Shown here one piece after another: positions 32,620 to 44,931 of a stretch of 64,000 nucleotides of DNA; the first letter of the stretch is position 1; the number at the start of each line of letters is the position of its first letter. This DNA is from Symsagittifera roscoffensis (lineage: Eukaryota; Xenacoelomorpha; Acoela; Convolutidae). Where the stretch lies: assembly GCF_963678635.1 (NCBI RefSeq), contig NC_087062.1:82165512-82229511 (forward strand), given 5' to 3'. The notes under the pieces are model-generated. The model worked only from the letters and a program-made list of their open reading frames with translations. It had not been told where the DNA came from and made no database searches. The position numbers and the translations under genes were made by a program.

Positions 32620-33028
32620 TGAGTTAGGACCGATGTGGTTAACTCATAGAGTAATTTCGGATAGGGTACACCGTCTGCTCGTCACGCTATCATATTTTCG
32701 GCCGGATAGATTCGTGCAACTTCTTAGTCTAATACCGATCCTAATCTTACTCTTATACTATCTAGTCTCAGGTTGTTTAACTAGTCTCTGCTAGGCTCGA
32801 TAGATCTAGGGTATACTGGTTTATTGCGGCTGCTGAAGTTCTCTTGGAGAGGCAACTAATTTCTAAGTTAAATTCAAATCTCTCTGGTGCTGAAATTACA
32901 AGTAATTTCAGCACTTACAAATAAGTGGGTTGTTAGTTAGATGGATCATGATTGGTTAATATTAAATACTTTACAGTGGTAAAATATCTAATTTATCCAA
33001 TCATAAAATATAGTTTAGACCAGGTTCC
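32620..33028 (-). repeat. 5' LTR, 3' part only, element R
   Basis: About 410 bases matching 16557-16968, including the hairpin (32887-32914) and TATA box (32752-32757). The remaining ~1.45 kb of the LTR is replaced by the Mutator-like transposon starting at 33029; LTR sequence does not resume after that transposon. Confidence 0.85.
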
Positions 33029-33186
33029 AAGAGCGCGTACAAAAACGAGCGCACATTTAAGTACCAAAATAGCGAGTACCATAAGAGTGCACTTTTCAAT
33101 ACCAAAACAGCGCGTAACATAAGAGCGCACTTTTAAGTACTATAAGAGCATTAGGTTTATTGCTCTTAAGTTAATTTAACCATAAA

Positions 33187-34796
33187 AGCAACAAAACTGC
33201 TCGTATCAGGACAAAGCCCTGAATGTTCCGACTGCCTTTTAAGGTTTGTGGAGCAGTAATAACATTAAAAAAGTCAATGAAATAAAACAAAATGAAAGTT
33301 TTCATAAAAATCATCCCCCCACACGCCATATTAAGTACAAAAGGATAGATTTTGCTCCTTGTAACAAATCATTTATGGCAAATAAGCTTCTCTTAACCAA
33401 TTTGCAACGATTTCTAAGACGGATTAACTCTCCGCTTACGCGTTAATAGCGCGAAATATATCGCGCGTTAATTGTCCCAAATTGGCCAAAATGGCAATCT
33501 TTTAACCCCCGTAACTATACGAAAAGGATCACAGGTGAAATAATCTTCCAAGTTTGAGCTCAGGAAAACACAATCTTTCGAATGATATAAAAATATAGAA
33601 AAAAATTCCGTCAAAAATGGCTAGTTAAAAAGTCGAAATTTGTCTGAAGAAAAAAAACCCAACCCGAGCACAAATATTCCGTTAATTTCGTATCGAAAGT
33701 TGGAACAACAAGACTGCTCGTATCAGGGCAAAGCCCTGAAAGTTTCGACTGCCTTTTAACGTTTATGGTGCAGTAATAACATAAACAACATAAAAATATT
33801 AAACGAAATAAAACAAATGAAAACCTTTTTTCTAAAATTTGAAATTTTTTCGATAAAAATGATCCCCCCACACGCCATATTAAGTACAGAAAAATAGATT
33901 TTGCTCCTTGTAAAAAATTAATCATGGCAATAAAGCTTCTTTCAACCAATTTGGAACAATTTTTAAGATGGATTAACTCTCCGCTTACGCGTTAATAGCG
34001 CGAAATAAATCGCGCGTTAATTGTCTCAAATTGGCCAAAATGGCAACCTTTTAACCCCCGTAACTTTACGAAAAAGGACCACAGGTGAAATATCTTTTCA
34101 AACTTGAGCTCAGGACAACAATACCTTTTGAATGATATAAAAAAAATCCGTCAAAAATGGCTAGTTAAAAAGTCGAAATTTGTCTGAAGAAAAAAACCCA
34201 CCCCGAGCACAAATATTCAGTTACTTTCGTATCAAAAGTCGGAACAACAAGACTGCTCGTATCAGGGCAGAGCTCTGAAAGTTCCGACTGCCTTTTAACG
34301 TTTATGGAGCAGTAATAACATAAACAAAATAAAAATATTAATTGAAATAAAGCAAATGCAACACTTTTTTCTAAAATTTGAAAAATTTTTGTCGAAAACC
34401 ATCCCCCCATACGCCATATAAAGTACAACAAAATAGATTTCGCTCCTTGCAATAAATCAATTATGGCAAACAAGCTTCTTTCAACCAGTTTGGAACGATT
34501 TTTAAGACGGATTAAATCTACGCTTACGCGTTAATAGCGCGAGTTATTTCGCGCGTTAATCTCCCAAATTGGTCAAAATGGCCAAAATGACAATCTTTAA
34601 ACCCTTATAATTTTACGGAAAACGATCTCAGGTGAAATATCTTTTCAAATTTGAGCTCACGACAACAATTGCTTTCGAATGATATAAAAGTATTCCGTCA
34701 AAAATGGCTAGTTAAAAAGTCGAAATTTGTCTGAAGAAAAAAAACCCACCCCGAGCACAAATATTCAGTTACTTTTGTATCGAAAGTCGGAACAAT
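33187..34796 (+). repeat. Three tandem ~540-bp repeats
   Basis: Units at about 33187-33705, 33706-34244 and 34245-34796, each starting near ACTGCTCGTATCAGG and ending GTCGGAACAA. Each holds the near-palindrome GCGTTAATAGCGCGA...CGCGTTAAT. Similar ORFs seen inside two units on the minus strand simply reflect the repeat. A fourth, dispersed unit is at 15682-16206. Confidence 0.8.
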
Positions 34797-34860
34797 AGGT
34801 TGATTGTTTGGTGATGTTACTCGGATTAAAACATTAATCTACACATAGTAAAAGTGTTAA

Positions 34861-35148
34861 ATGGTGGTATTTAAGGTGGTAGTTTCCTGTTGTTTGAAAG
34901 CACTTTCATTGGAACCTCACTTGTCAGCTGTTATGGAAATCTCACAAACTAACAAAGGTCACTCGTTGATTACATTCGAAGGTTACACCTATCGTAAAGA
35001 TCGAGAAAATATAGAAAGAATTTCATGGCGATGTGCAATTAAACAGTTTTGCAGCAGAATAGTTATTTGGAAAAATGACAATTCTATGAGGTCTCAAAAA
35101 CAGCATTTGCATTTTCCGGACACACAAGAAGCTGATGCACTCAAATAG
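34861..35148 (+). CDS. FLYWCH zinc-finger protein of the DNA transposon
   Basis: A 95-codon frame; the ATG at 34933 (MEISQTNKGHSLI) is the likelier start because the domain begins there. The FLYWCH pattern is clear: FEGYTYRKDR, then ISWRC, C.SRIVI and HLHF with the expected Trp-x-Cys, Cys and His-x-His ligands. The family binds DNA, often as a module fused to or carried by MULE transposases. Here it stands alone inside the terminal repeats. It is intact, 70-95 residues, and may be a leftover of a longer gene. Confidence 0.65.
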   Translation: MVVFKVVVSCCLKALSLEPHLSAVMEISQTNKGHSLITFEGYTYRKDRENIERISWRCAIKQFCSRIVIWKNDNSMRSQKQHLHFPDTQEADALK

Positions 35149-35453
35149 ATTTTTTGAAAGAATATTTTAAAGAATTTTAAAAAAGCATTTTTAAAACATA
35201 TTAATTTCAGTTCTCTGTTTTATTTGTCACATTTTTTGGATAAAATTACCAAAACTTAGAAGATATTTTATAAAATCTTAACTTACAGACCTAGCCAAGC
35301 ATAATGAGTATTCCCTCTCAGAGTTTCAGTCAGTTCTGATCAGTAGATGTTTTGGAAGAATATTTTGACAATTTTCGCGCTCTCACTATAACGCGCTCTC
35401 AAGGTAAGCGCTTTTTTGGTACTTAAATGTGCGCTCTTTTGGTACGCGCTCTT

Positions 35454-37000
35454 TTGTCGGTGCACTCTACCAGTTTTCCCCACCATCTCCAGGCTTACAC
35501 CCCCACTCAGTTCCCCAAATTACCCCCACCCCCAGGTTACTTCCCCCTGCCTGCACCCCCTCCCACGTTTAGCCCGCTCCACGGGGTGTTGTAAAATGGG
35601 GAAGCGGTAAACGTGAGGGGGTTTTAAACGAGAAGGTTTCAGCAGGGCAGGTTGAGGGTGGGTGTAAATGTGGAGTTTGTGTAAACTGGAGTGACGAGAA
35701 GGGATGACAATGGAAATTAAATTGGATTAGGGAGTAAAAAAGATCAGCAAAAAAAGAGAAACTAACAATTTAGAAAAAATTGAAATTCTGAAAAATTTAC
35801 AAAAAAACTGAGTTACTTGACTACAATCCATTAAAATTGATTTTTAATAGATTAAAGCGAATTTTATTGCTTTGACAAAAATTAAACTATAATCCATTTT
35901 TAACCATTTATAATCGATTGTTATTGAATTTTACAGAAACTGACAACAAAAATCTAAAATAATCTATTATTACCCATGAAACTCCAGTACGGTCAATAAC
36001 CCGTGCGAATGTACATATTTTTTGTGTGTCAGCACTTGATTGCAAATAGTTTGGATGATCAATAATTTTTTTTTATTGTCAATGTTCCAAAAGCCGGAGA
36101 AATAGTAAATCAATAATCATGTTGTCATATAAGTACGTGATTGGTTGAATGATTAGCTTGCAAACTGACTAGCATACCAAAAGGGTCTGTCCCAGCACAA
36201 TGAAAAATTTTAAAATTGAACATGTACGAGAAATAGAAATAGAATGATGTGTCTTTCAATTGTAATATTCTGAGAGTGGTTTTGACTGGGATGTCTGGTA
36301 CTAATTTAGCATTAAGATTATGACGTGTATATGTTATTTTTTGGTTCGTTTTGTGGTTCGCTTAAGTTGAGTTATGATGTGTTGGCGTTAATGGTTCTGA
36401 CAAAGATGATTGTCCGTCTTCAAAGGTTTAGTGTTTTCGGTTATCGAGAATGGATAGATTGTTCATTTGAAGTATCGTTTACAGGGTTTTTTTGTTTTTT
36501 CATTTCTGGGATGGTTGGTAGGTGGAGAATTTTGTGTTGGTGTTTGATCAGCAATTTTGACAATTTGTTATCTTGTTCATTGGCTTTTCTAAGAGACTAT
36601 TTGAACTTGGTAGTCTTCTTCATCAAAAATGTTTATCATTGCTATAGCTGATACCAGGGTAAAGATGGTCCTTTTAAGGCACTTATAAATTGCTAGAACT
36701 TAGGATTGCTACTCAGATCAAGAAATTGAAAATGAAAAATCGATACATAATTCAGAGTATACTCACAGAAGCAAAAGAGCGTATTCAAGGATTTCCCGGG
36801 CTCGAAATTGAAAATCGTGATTGCATTCAACTGTAAATATACATTTTAGTGCAAGCCAAGAAAACTTTCAATCATCAAGAAAAAATTATTTTTTTTATAA
36901 AAGCTCCAATAAACAAGCTTACTCTAAAACATAATGCAGAAAATTATCAACAAATATCTTTGAAGCATTCATCGCTTGATTCAGATCAAACCCAGCATAA
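35454..37000. other. Spacer without recognisable genes
   Basis: A C-rich stretch at 35460-35580 and G-rich sequence at 35590-35700 resemble 16440-16510 and 15535-15660 near the single repeat copy, so they may be flanks of the same transposon family. The rest is AT-rich; a 108-codon frame at 36325 has no feature I trust. Confidence 0.4.
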
Positions 37001-37029
37001 GCCTACACTTGCGAATTTCGTGTTCGAAT

Positions 37030-38640
37030 CATGGATATATGAACCCTGGTCGGCTATTGTATCGTGTATCCTTTTGTATCATTGTATCCCTCAACGACTC
37101 ATGGTCGACTAATGAACTAAATCTGACTGACTGATCCAACGAACCTGTTGGACTCAAGTGAAAACCATGGTCAACTCATGTACCGGCACTGGTCGGCTCA
37201 TTTATCGACCCTGGTCGACTTGTATGTCAACCATGGTCGACTCAAGTATCGACCCTGGCCAAGTCATGTAGAATATCTTGTTAGACTCATGCAATCGACC
37301 CTGATCCGCCTGGTCGACTCATAAATTGAGCCTGATTTCCTCATGTACCGAAAAAATCGGTCATTTATTGGCAACGCTGGATTCATGCAATAACATTACG
37401 AGGCCAAACTGTGCTTTTTGTGAAATGTAAGCGGATTCTGCAACAAGGACGCTCCCTTTTTTCTACTTTTGTTCTTTCATTTTCTTTGATCGTTTCGACA
37501 AAATTTTGGAATCCATGAACATACAGACAAAAAATTGTGCGCCTATCCAGTGCACAGTTTGGCCTCGTAATGAATCCTGGCCACTCATTCATCGATCATG
37601 TCGTTAAACGTATCGACCCTGGTCGACTCATGCCCTGAAATTGGTCGTTTCATAAATATACACTAATCTGTTCATGTATCGACGCTGATCTATCATGTAT
37701 CGCCACCGATCAAAGCACATATCAACCATGGCTTTTCATGTTTCGATCGTGTTGTTAAACCCAGCGACGCTGATCGTTCAAGTACCTCATCTGGTCGACT
37801 CATAAAACGACCTTGATATGCACATGTATCATTGCTGATCGATCAACTATCGGCACCAATTGACCCATGCGTCAACTCTGGCCACTCATGGATCGATCAT
37901 GTAGCGGCAGCGATCGACTCTTGTATCAACCGTGTCCACTCATGTTTGAATCATGTCGTTAAACGTATCGACCCGGATCGATTCATGCACCGAACCTAAT
38001 CGGCTCATAAATTGAACCAGATTTGCTCATGTGTCACCGCTGATCAATCAAGTATCGGCACCAATTGACTCATGCAACAACCCTGGCCACTCATGTATCG
38101 ACGCTGATCGATCATGTAGCCGCACCGATCAATTCTTTTATCAAAACTGGCCACTCATGTTTTGATCATGTTGTTAAACGTATCGAGCCAGATCGACTCA
38201 AGTACCGATTCTGGTCGACACTTAAACCGACCCTGATCTGCTCATGTAATGGATGCTGATCGATCATGTTTCGAGCCTCATCGACTCATGTATGAACCTT
38301 GGCCGCTCATAAATCGATCGTGTTGTTAAGCGTATCGAAAATTGATTATCTCATGTACCGAACCTGTTCGACTCGTAAATCGACCCTGTTCTGCACATAT
38401 AACGACGCTGATCGATCATGTATCGGCGCCGATCACTTCATTTATCAACCGTGGCTACTCATGTATCGATCACTTTGTTGAATGCATGAACCCTGATTGA
38501 CCCAAGTACCAATCCTAGTCGAATCTTAAATCGACCATGATCGGCATCGGTCGACTCATGTCATAATCCTGGCCTCTCTTTTCTTAATAATGTCGTCAAA
38601 CGTAACGATCCTGAAGAACTATGTTCTTTTTTAATTAACA
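37030..38640. repeat. Degenerate minisatellite array
   Basis: Some 1.6 kb built from imperfect ~25-30-base units around TCATGTATCGACCCTGGTCGAC and variants such as GATCGATCATG. Units differ strongly, so the array is old. It is interrupted by a small MITE. Confidence 0.65.
37394..37572. mobile_element. 179-bp MITE-like element
   Basis: Perfect 21-base terminal inverted repeats (CATTACGAGGCCAAACTGTG plus C) enclose 137 bases without coding potential, inserted in the minisatellite. Superfamily unknown. Confidence 0.65.
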
Positions 38641-39924
38641 TTCATCCCAATTCGAGCAATCAGAGCTTGTGAATTCCGCACCTTATATTTTTTATTAACC
38701 AGTACTGTCCACTGCAAATAGTAACCGGTGTTAAAAAAAGTATGTTTTTTGTAGAGTTCGGGCAACGTGTTTTCTTCTCTTTTTTTTTGGTTTCAACATA
38801 CGATTTTTTGTATATTTTTCCGCACACAGATACGCACACATTTCTGCCTAGTAATGGTTGTTTGCGGATTAACAGGCTCCAAGTGTTCACTTCTTGTTCC
38901 ATGTTTATACCAATGAATTCGATCCCAGTCTGGTGTAATGCATCTAAATATGGTCAATCACATATCGAAAGAAACCAACATTTGTTCGAACAAGCTCGGG
39001 AAAACACCTGTATCACAAAGTGTTGAACTAACAACGAGAAACGGTGAAGACAATCAGACGGGTCTGATCTAGACACTGAAGTTACTAACTAGCAAAACAA
39101 ACAAAAAGCATTTCGGCGTGTAACTTAAAGTAGTATAGGGGTCCGCCAGGAATCCTTAGGGGGGGGGGTGCTTTTTGAGGGGGTAGGCTTCTCATGGGCG
39201 CCCAAGATCCTTACTTTTGGCTCCTCGGATCCAAGGGTAAGGATTTTGCATTTTTCCCAGCGCTTTGCCCACTATCACCGAAAAACACTGGGATCCTAAT
39301 TTAGGGATCCAAGAAATTTTTCCGGCCTCCCAACTACGATTTTACCAAACTTAGTCGCAAAATGCTGGCTCCCTGGCGGAAAACAATTTTTTGGATCTTG
39401 AAAGTTTTTTGTTTGTCTCGAAAATTTTTTTACCGTCATTGTAAACGTGCGTAATTGAATTGAAATGCATATCCATTCTCAAGCACCTCCGTCACTAACA
39501 ACCTTCTTTGTTAAACTCAGATACTGATTTTTTTTTATTGCTTTATTTTTCCTAATCTGCTTTGGTCTGAGGGATTATTTGGCTTGACTGAATCAAACAA
39601 CGCCGTTTGTGGTTGTTTGTTAGAACTACAATGGTAAGTGGTTATTTGGTTTTTAATTGGTATACAAACAAGTGGATTTTATGTAAATTAAATTCATTCC
39701 CTGCAAAATCATATGCGAAGCGCATTATTGAAATCAACAGCTTTATAAAATGGGAGTATGAAAATTTAATCGTCATCTAATTCAGAGCGGTTGCACACTT
39801 TTCCGTATTTCTTAGCAATCACTGGGGAACCAAATTCACTTTCTGAACTGTTCTGATTGCTCTTCTCGCCCGTTTCTCCCATTTTGCCCCCATACCTCCC
39901 GTGCTTCAGATAAAATGAATGAAA
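38641..39924. other. Spacer without recognisable genes
   Basis: Mixed-composition DNA. It includes a G run at 39162-39170 and repeated GGATCC/TCCTTA-type words at 39130-39310. No ORF with family features. Confidence 0.4.
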
Positions 39925-42900
39925 TTAGCGGTTTTGAGGTTTGGCGTTTAATGGCTTTTCCAGGGTTTGAAAAATACCAGCCACATTTGTATTGAAATCT
40001 TTATGGGAGTATGTCCGTTGTATATATCCTTGATCAGGTACCGCAAGTTTGTCTTCTGGCACTATATCAACGTCAGGCAAAATGTTATCACTAGATTGCG
40101 AAAACATGTCCCCACCCCCCTCCCATTCCTTCTCTAACAAAATCTGGTTCATAAAAGTATCCTCAAGCGTTAGGTAATGTTTAAAGGGAAGGGTCGCAAT
40201 AGTATCATTCAAAAGGAATTGCTTTGAGCTGAAACAGTTTAGTGCAACTTTGTTCACAATAATAGATTGAATCTCATGCTGAGCAGATCGAATGCTCACT
40301 TTTTTCACTCGTAACATCGTGTTATCAAACAGGGCGTCCTAAAATTTTGATATTTTGATGAGTTAGAAATTTGTGACTATTCCAAGCGATACCTTTAGCG
40401 CTGAGTTTTTGGTTGCTTCCTAAAACAAAATAAAATTTATTGATTAATTATTGGTCTTTTTTCTAGCAAAGGGTTCCTTTTAGATTTTACATTGATAATT
40501 AAAACAAATTCTTTAGCGTTACTAACCTTGAATCTTCAAAGAAAAAAGTTTCGGTTTTAGGCCAACAAATTCCTCTATTGTTTTCCCTGCTAACTCATCT
40601 TTCCACTTCAAAACCTTATGTCCGTTCGAGTCGCTGTACAATGGTGAAGTTTTTGGAAAATTGGAGAAGTCAAAGTGTTCACTCATTTCCTTTAAGTCCT
40701 CGTAAACATCGTTTGTTTTTACTACATATAAGAAGCTGTCCGTATCTGAGTATAGCAGTTTGAGGTTCAAGTTCGGTCTCATTTGAGTATGCGTATGATG
40801 AAAGTTGAACATAAAGGCCTTTGCTAGGTCGAGAATCACTGCTTCAACTATCGTTGGTTCATCTCATCGGATCGATGTAAGATTGAATGTTACAGATGCC
40901 AAATTTTCATCTATTATTTGAAAAGATTTAAGAGAGCTATTGCAAAGCTTTTGCATTAACTCGTTCTCATTTCGAATTATACTTAGTTTCCTTTTATTAC
41001 GTTTGGACTCCATTGTTTTCACAAACGCACTGTTCACGATGAGCTGATAAAAATTTTCTCGAAATTGATTCTATGCTGTTTTCTTCAACTCAGTGTTTTT
41101 GACTCTACAAATGGAGACATCCATTTAGCTTGCCGGAATTGCAGCACTCTATGAATGTGAGTTTCCTTTACTCCTAACTGAACATAGAGTTGAAAGGTCA
41201 AGTAGAGCAGCACATAACCCTCTTTTCTTTGTAGAGACTGGATGAGTTTGGGTACCTTTGGTAGGCTGGTGAATGCCGTTTCTCCCAGCATTTTTACTTG
41301 GTTCGTGCTTAAATCGGGCAGTTCAACGATTTCTTTCGAGGGCGCTGGTGGGTAATCTTTGAAATAGTCGTGTACTTCCTCGGGAACTCTAGGTCTAACT
41401 CAGCTATGTATCCCCACTCACTGTCCTCTTCTGTAAGCCTATGTTTCGGTAAATCAACGAGGTCGTATGCCCACGAGAAGTCTTTTAAGGGTAGTGAAAA
41501 ATGCTGCATTATGCCTCCATAGAGATTATTCGCATCTTTGTTTAAAATATACAAAGATTCTTTGTTTTTATCGAAATCGGCTAAGTAGTGGTTGTTTGCC
41601 TTCCAGATATTTTTAACATATACTGATGACATTCCACCACGTATCATGCTTTCTACTAGGTCTAGGTGGTCGCTTTAGTTAGCAGTCTCAGATCCTCCTT
41701 ACACACTTTGAGAAACACATCGCCTGACAAATTACTCGCTGTGTAGTTATGAGCGCAATCCACTTGGTAAGTTTCATAACAAACTGATCTAAACGCTTCC
41801 CCGAGTAGTCGACAGGCGAATTTACTAAAAACTTGACTTGCATGGTTGTACTCACTCGGGTTGACACTAATTTTACCACCGGCTAGACTGTTTGTCCACA
41901 GTCTTTGAGCAGGCAACCGGGGTTCATTGAAATTTTTAAAGTTGTCCACATAATTGTATAGGTAGAAAGCCTTCTTTTTCAAGAGTTCAATTTTTTTGGT
42001 AGAGCAACCTTTCCTTTTGAAAAAGTTATCGATTAAGGTGAATTTTTGAGCAGGCAAATTGTTGAAAAGTGTTGAAAGTGAAGACGACGTGAATTTTAAA
42101 GAATCTATGAACCGCAAATTTTCGCAAACACTTTAAAGCTTCCCATATTTGTCTCGGTAATTTTTTATCAACACCAATGTTTTTAAGTCTATGAATTTTT
42201 CTTCAGTGCTGCGAATCACCGAGAAAAGTTTGTTCCGATTACTTTTGCTTAATGATCGAACGATGCAATGAGGATCATAGTTTGATAAGTTATGTGCGAC
42301 CACGGATGTTAAATTTGTTGTTTTGTGATTGATGTTGCATCTATTGTGGGCCCAACCCAGAAACTCATCAGTGTGGTGACAATGGTCGAGGACTTTTTCC
42401 TCGACTTCGCCAAACAGCTCCTCACAGATCCAGCACTGTGTGTCCTCTTTTTTAAACTTGCATTTGCCCGTGAACGCATAATGCCGCCTCTTCTTGGCGT
42501 AAGCTTCCTTCGCTAACGTTTCAAGGCTTTGTAGCAAACGATCAATGCAATCCGGCCCTCGCTTCAATTCAAACTTGACCACTTCAAGTTTTTCATTGTC
42601 AACGACTGCCAGGCCACACCCGCAGTTTTGATGTTTCTCAATTGTTTGCGTGTTGGTCTTGTCTGGGTCAGGCTCTGCACCGGAAACGGGTAAAGTTAAC
42701 GATTCTAAGTCGAAGTAAATGACACGCGGGACAAACCAGCGAGCATTAATGTTATTGAAGATGTGCTGGTCCTTGTCAGCGTCTGGAATAGTTACTTGCA
42801 CTTCATCTCGTTGATAGCAAATTGCTTGATGTCGATGTAATACGTCTAAGAGAAGCACGTATGAAAGCATCTTCGACAAATTTCATTCCAACCCCTGAGA

Positions 42901-43156
42901 GCTCATTTTCAAATGAAATTAACCAGCTTTGCCAGGTAATTTATCAGCACATAATGATGTACTGATCCATCAGAGATTAAAAGAAGGTCCATCACAAATG
43001 TTTTCTACAACTCTTTCGAAATTCGAACCGGTATCAGTTCATCTGACAAGTACCGAAAAACATTGATTTGAACGTTGTTCATTCTCTCAAATTTGTCAAT
43101 GTCTAGAATGCTCCTTGGCATATCGAATTCTCTTTCAATCTTGACTATTTTTATTG

Positions 43157-43510
43157 TTTCTTTTTTCGTTTCGTTTACCACGGCTTCTTGAACGTTGTCC
43201 TCGTCTTTGTCCTTTTATCGCTTTTCCCTTCATATGTTGTTTTTTTGTCTTCTTTTGACATCCTTCTGATGCTTTGTAGAGAGCAGGCACAATTTTCAAA
43301 TTTGAGCTGCAATGAAGCAGTAGGAAAAACGTTTGTTGTTGTTTTTTGTTTCATGTTGACCAGGTTGAAATTTTGTTTCTTCAGGTCTTTTCAGGTCATT
43401 ACGTAGGTAACTCACAGCGCACATGGGAAAATTATTGCAAATTTGATGGAAATTTTGGAATTTTTCTCTAATAACCATCCGCTTCCATGCAAAGCAAAGC
43501 ACTTGATAGT
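43157..43510. repeat. Direct repeat A (left copy)
   Basis: About 354 bases from CGTTTCGTTTACCACGG to TAGTATTCAAC, repeated at 43869-44222 with a single difference in a T run. It belongs to the N-terminal part of the polymerase B gene. Confidence 0.85.
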
Positions 43511-43868
43511 ATTCAACCCGACGCCTTACAACTCCCTCTAAACACAAATTTTGCATTTGCAACCCGCTCAATTCACAACGAGTCTTGCGCCCAATGGCTT
43601 GTCAATTACCATCTCCACATCCATGTTCTCATCGAAGTGACAAAAGAGTGTGTCGACGTAGTGAACAAGATGAACTCAACCACTGTCGTTGTACCTTGTC
43701 GACTCTCATCTTTCAAACATCTAATTGCTGTCAACTACAACAGTTCTTTCAACAACACAACTGACATTGGTGGTGCTCCTCTGCGGAGAAGGTAGCCAGA
43801 AGTTTGCTTTGCTTCACAAACTCGATCTATTCAAACTCAAACTGATTTAATCACTAATGTAACAATTG
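43511..43868. repeat. Inserted segment B (copy of 48024-48381)
   Basis: About 360 bases lying between the two A repeats and almost identical to a segment 4.5 kb away. It carries a plus-strand frame (LPLNTNFAFATRSIHNESCA ... NTTDIGGAPLRRR) that belongs with the longer context at the other site. Confidence 0.85.
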
Positions 43869-44222
43869 ATCGTTTCGTTTACCACGGCTTCTTGAACGTT
43901 GTCCTCGTCTTTGTCCTTTTATCGCTTTTCCCTTCATATGTTGTTTTTTTTGTCTTCTTTTGACATCCTTCTGATGCTTTGTAGAGAGCAGGCACAATTT
44001 TCAAATTTGAGCTGCAATGAAGCAGTAGGAAAAACGTTTGTTGTTGTTTTTTGTTTCATGTTGACCAGGTTGAAATTTTGTTTCTTCAGGTCTTTTCAGG
44101 TCATTACGTAGGTAACTCACAGCGCACATGGGAAAATTATTGCAAATTTGATGGAAATTTTGGAATTTTTCTCTAATAACCATCCGCTTCCATGCAAAGC
44201 AAAGCACTTGATAGTATTCAAC
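43869..44222. repeat. Direct repeat A (right copy)
   Basis: Second copy of repeat A, continuous with the polymerase N-terminal region beyond 44222 on the minus-strand side. Confidence 0.85.
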
Positions 44223-44931
44223 ATGTGCTCAATAAGTTTAAAAAAATTGTCCTCATTCTAGTCCAGCATAATCAACGCGAACCATGTCTTTGAGAAGCAT
44301 GAATTTGTATGGTTCCTCTTCTTCGCCACTGATGTAATTGATCATGCATACTTCGACTGAAAGTTGCATTTTCATTCATCCTTGCTGAACGTGATCAAAA
44401 ATCACATCATCTATGATTTTTTTTCTTCGTCATCATTAAATCGAGCAAATCAACCTCTTCTTCTTTGAAATTCAGTTCAAATTTTTTCAAGGTACCGTTG
44501 AAAGCCGTTTGACTTGGTGTTAAACTTGATCGAAGATGCCCGTGCGGTTGGTCAGGTGTTGTGTTATTGTCATTGCTGCCAACCGTAGAAGCAACAGTAG
44601 AAGCAGTATATACTGGCAGTCCGTGCTTAATGTTCATGTGACTTTGATCTTTTGATATTGATGATTTTGTTATTCATATGCTTGTGAAGACTATTTTACA
44701 ACAAGCACAGCGTTTATTTGTTGATTGGCAGTGATCAACTCCGATGTGCTGCCTTGTTTCAGAAAAAGAAGTGAACTCTTCAAGACACTCGCCACATTTG
44801 ACATTTGGTTGAACTGGGCCTTGAATATGGCGAATTTTCTTTTTGTGTCGTCTTAGGTTCTTTGTCGACCTGACGACTACTCCACATATATCGCATTCCA
44901 GGTCAGTTCTTGTTGCTGAAGAGTTGGGCAT

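Larger units (their letters stand above)
33029..35453. mobile_element. Mutator-like DNA transposon remnant with FLYWCH ORF
   Basis: Terminal inverted repeats of about 48 bases: AAGAGCGCGTAC then GAGCGCACATTTAAGTACC at the left, and their complement at 35405-35453. Subterminal copies of GAGCGCAC/AGTACC motifs lie at both ends. The body holds three tandem ~540-bp repeats and a FLYWCH-domain ORF. There is no transposase, so it is non-autonomous. FLYWCH domains are common partners of MULE transposases, which suggests the superfamily; no target duplication is visible. Confidence 0.65.
39925..44931 (-). pseudogene. Protein-primed DNA polymerase B of a Polinton-like element, with N-terminal zinc fingers
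   Basis: Reading from 44931: two C2H2-type fingers (CDICG..., CGECLEEF...H), then FNGTLKKFELNF, and an N-terminal region disrupted by the repeat/insert at 43157-44222. The exonuclease part has VIYFDLESL (Exo I), a CWICEELFGEV...DHCHH zinc-like block and NLSNYDPHCIV (Exo II). LKFTSSSLSTLFNNL and LLKKKAFYLYNYVDNF follow. The polymerase part has DANNLYGGIMQ (motif A, ~41530), VNSAFVKTMES (motif B, ~41030) and LYSDTDSF (motif C, ~40740). The C-terminus is IRSAQHEI...NKVAL. Many stops and frameshifts; the Exo III stretch appears deleted after RLLGE. The family replicates Polinton/Maverick and adintovirus genomes. Confidence 0.85.

Noticed and set aside
33611-34473. Two similar ~100-codon minus-strand frames (33611-33949, 34165-34473)
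   Set aside because: They are similar because they lie in tandem repeat units; the other units are interrupted.
36325-36651. 108-codon plus-strand frame
   Set aside because: Composition reflects GT-rich DNA; no motif, no second copy, no context.
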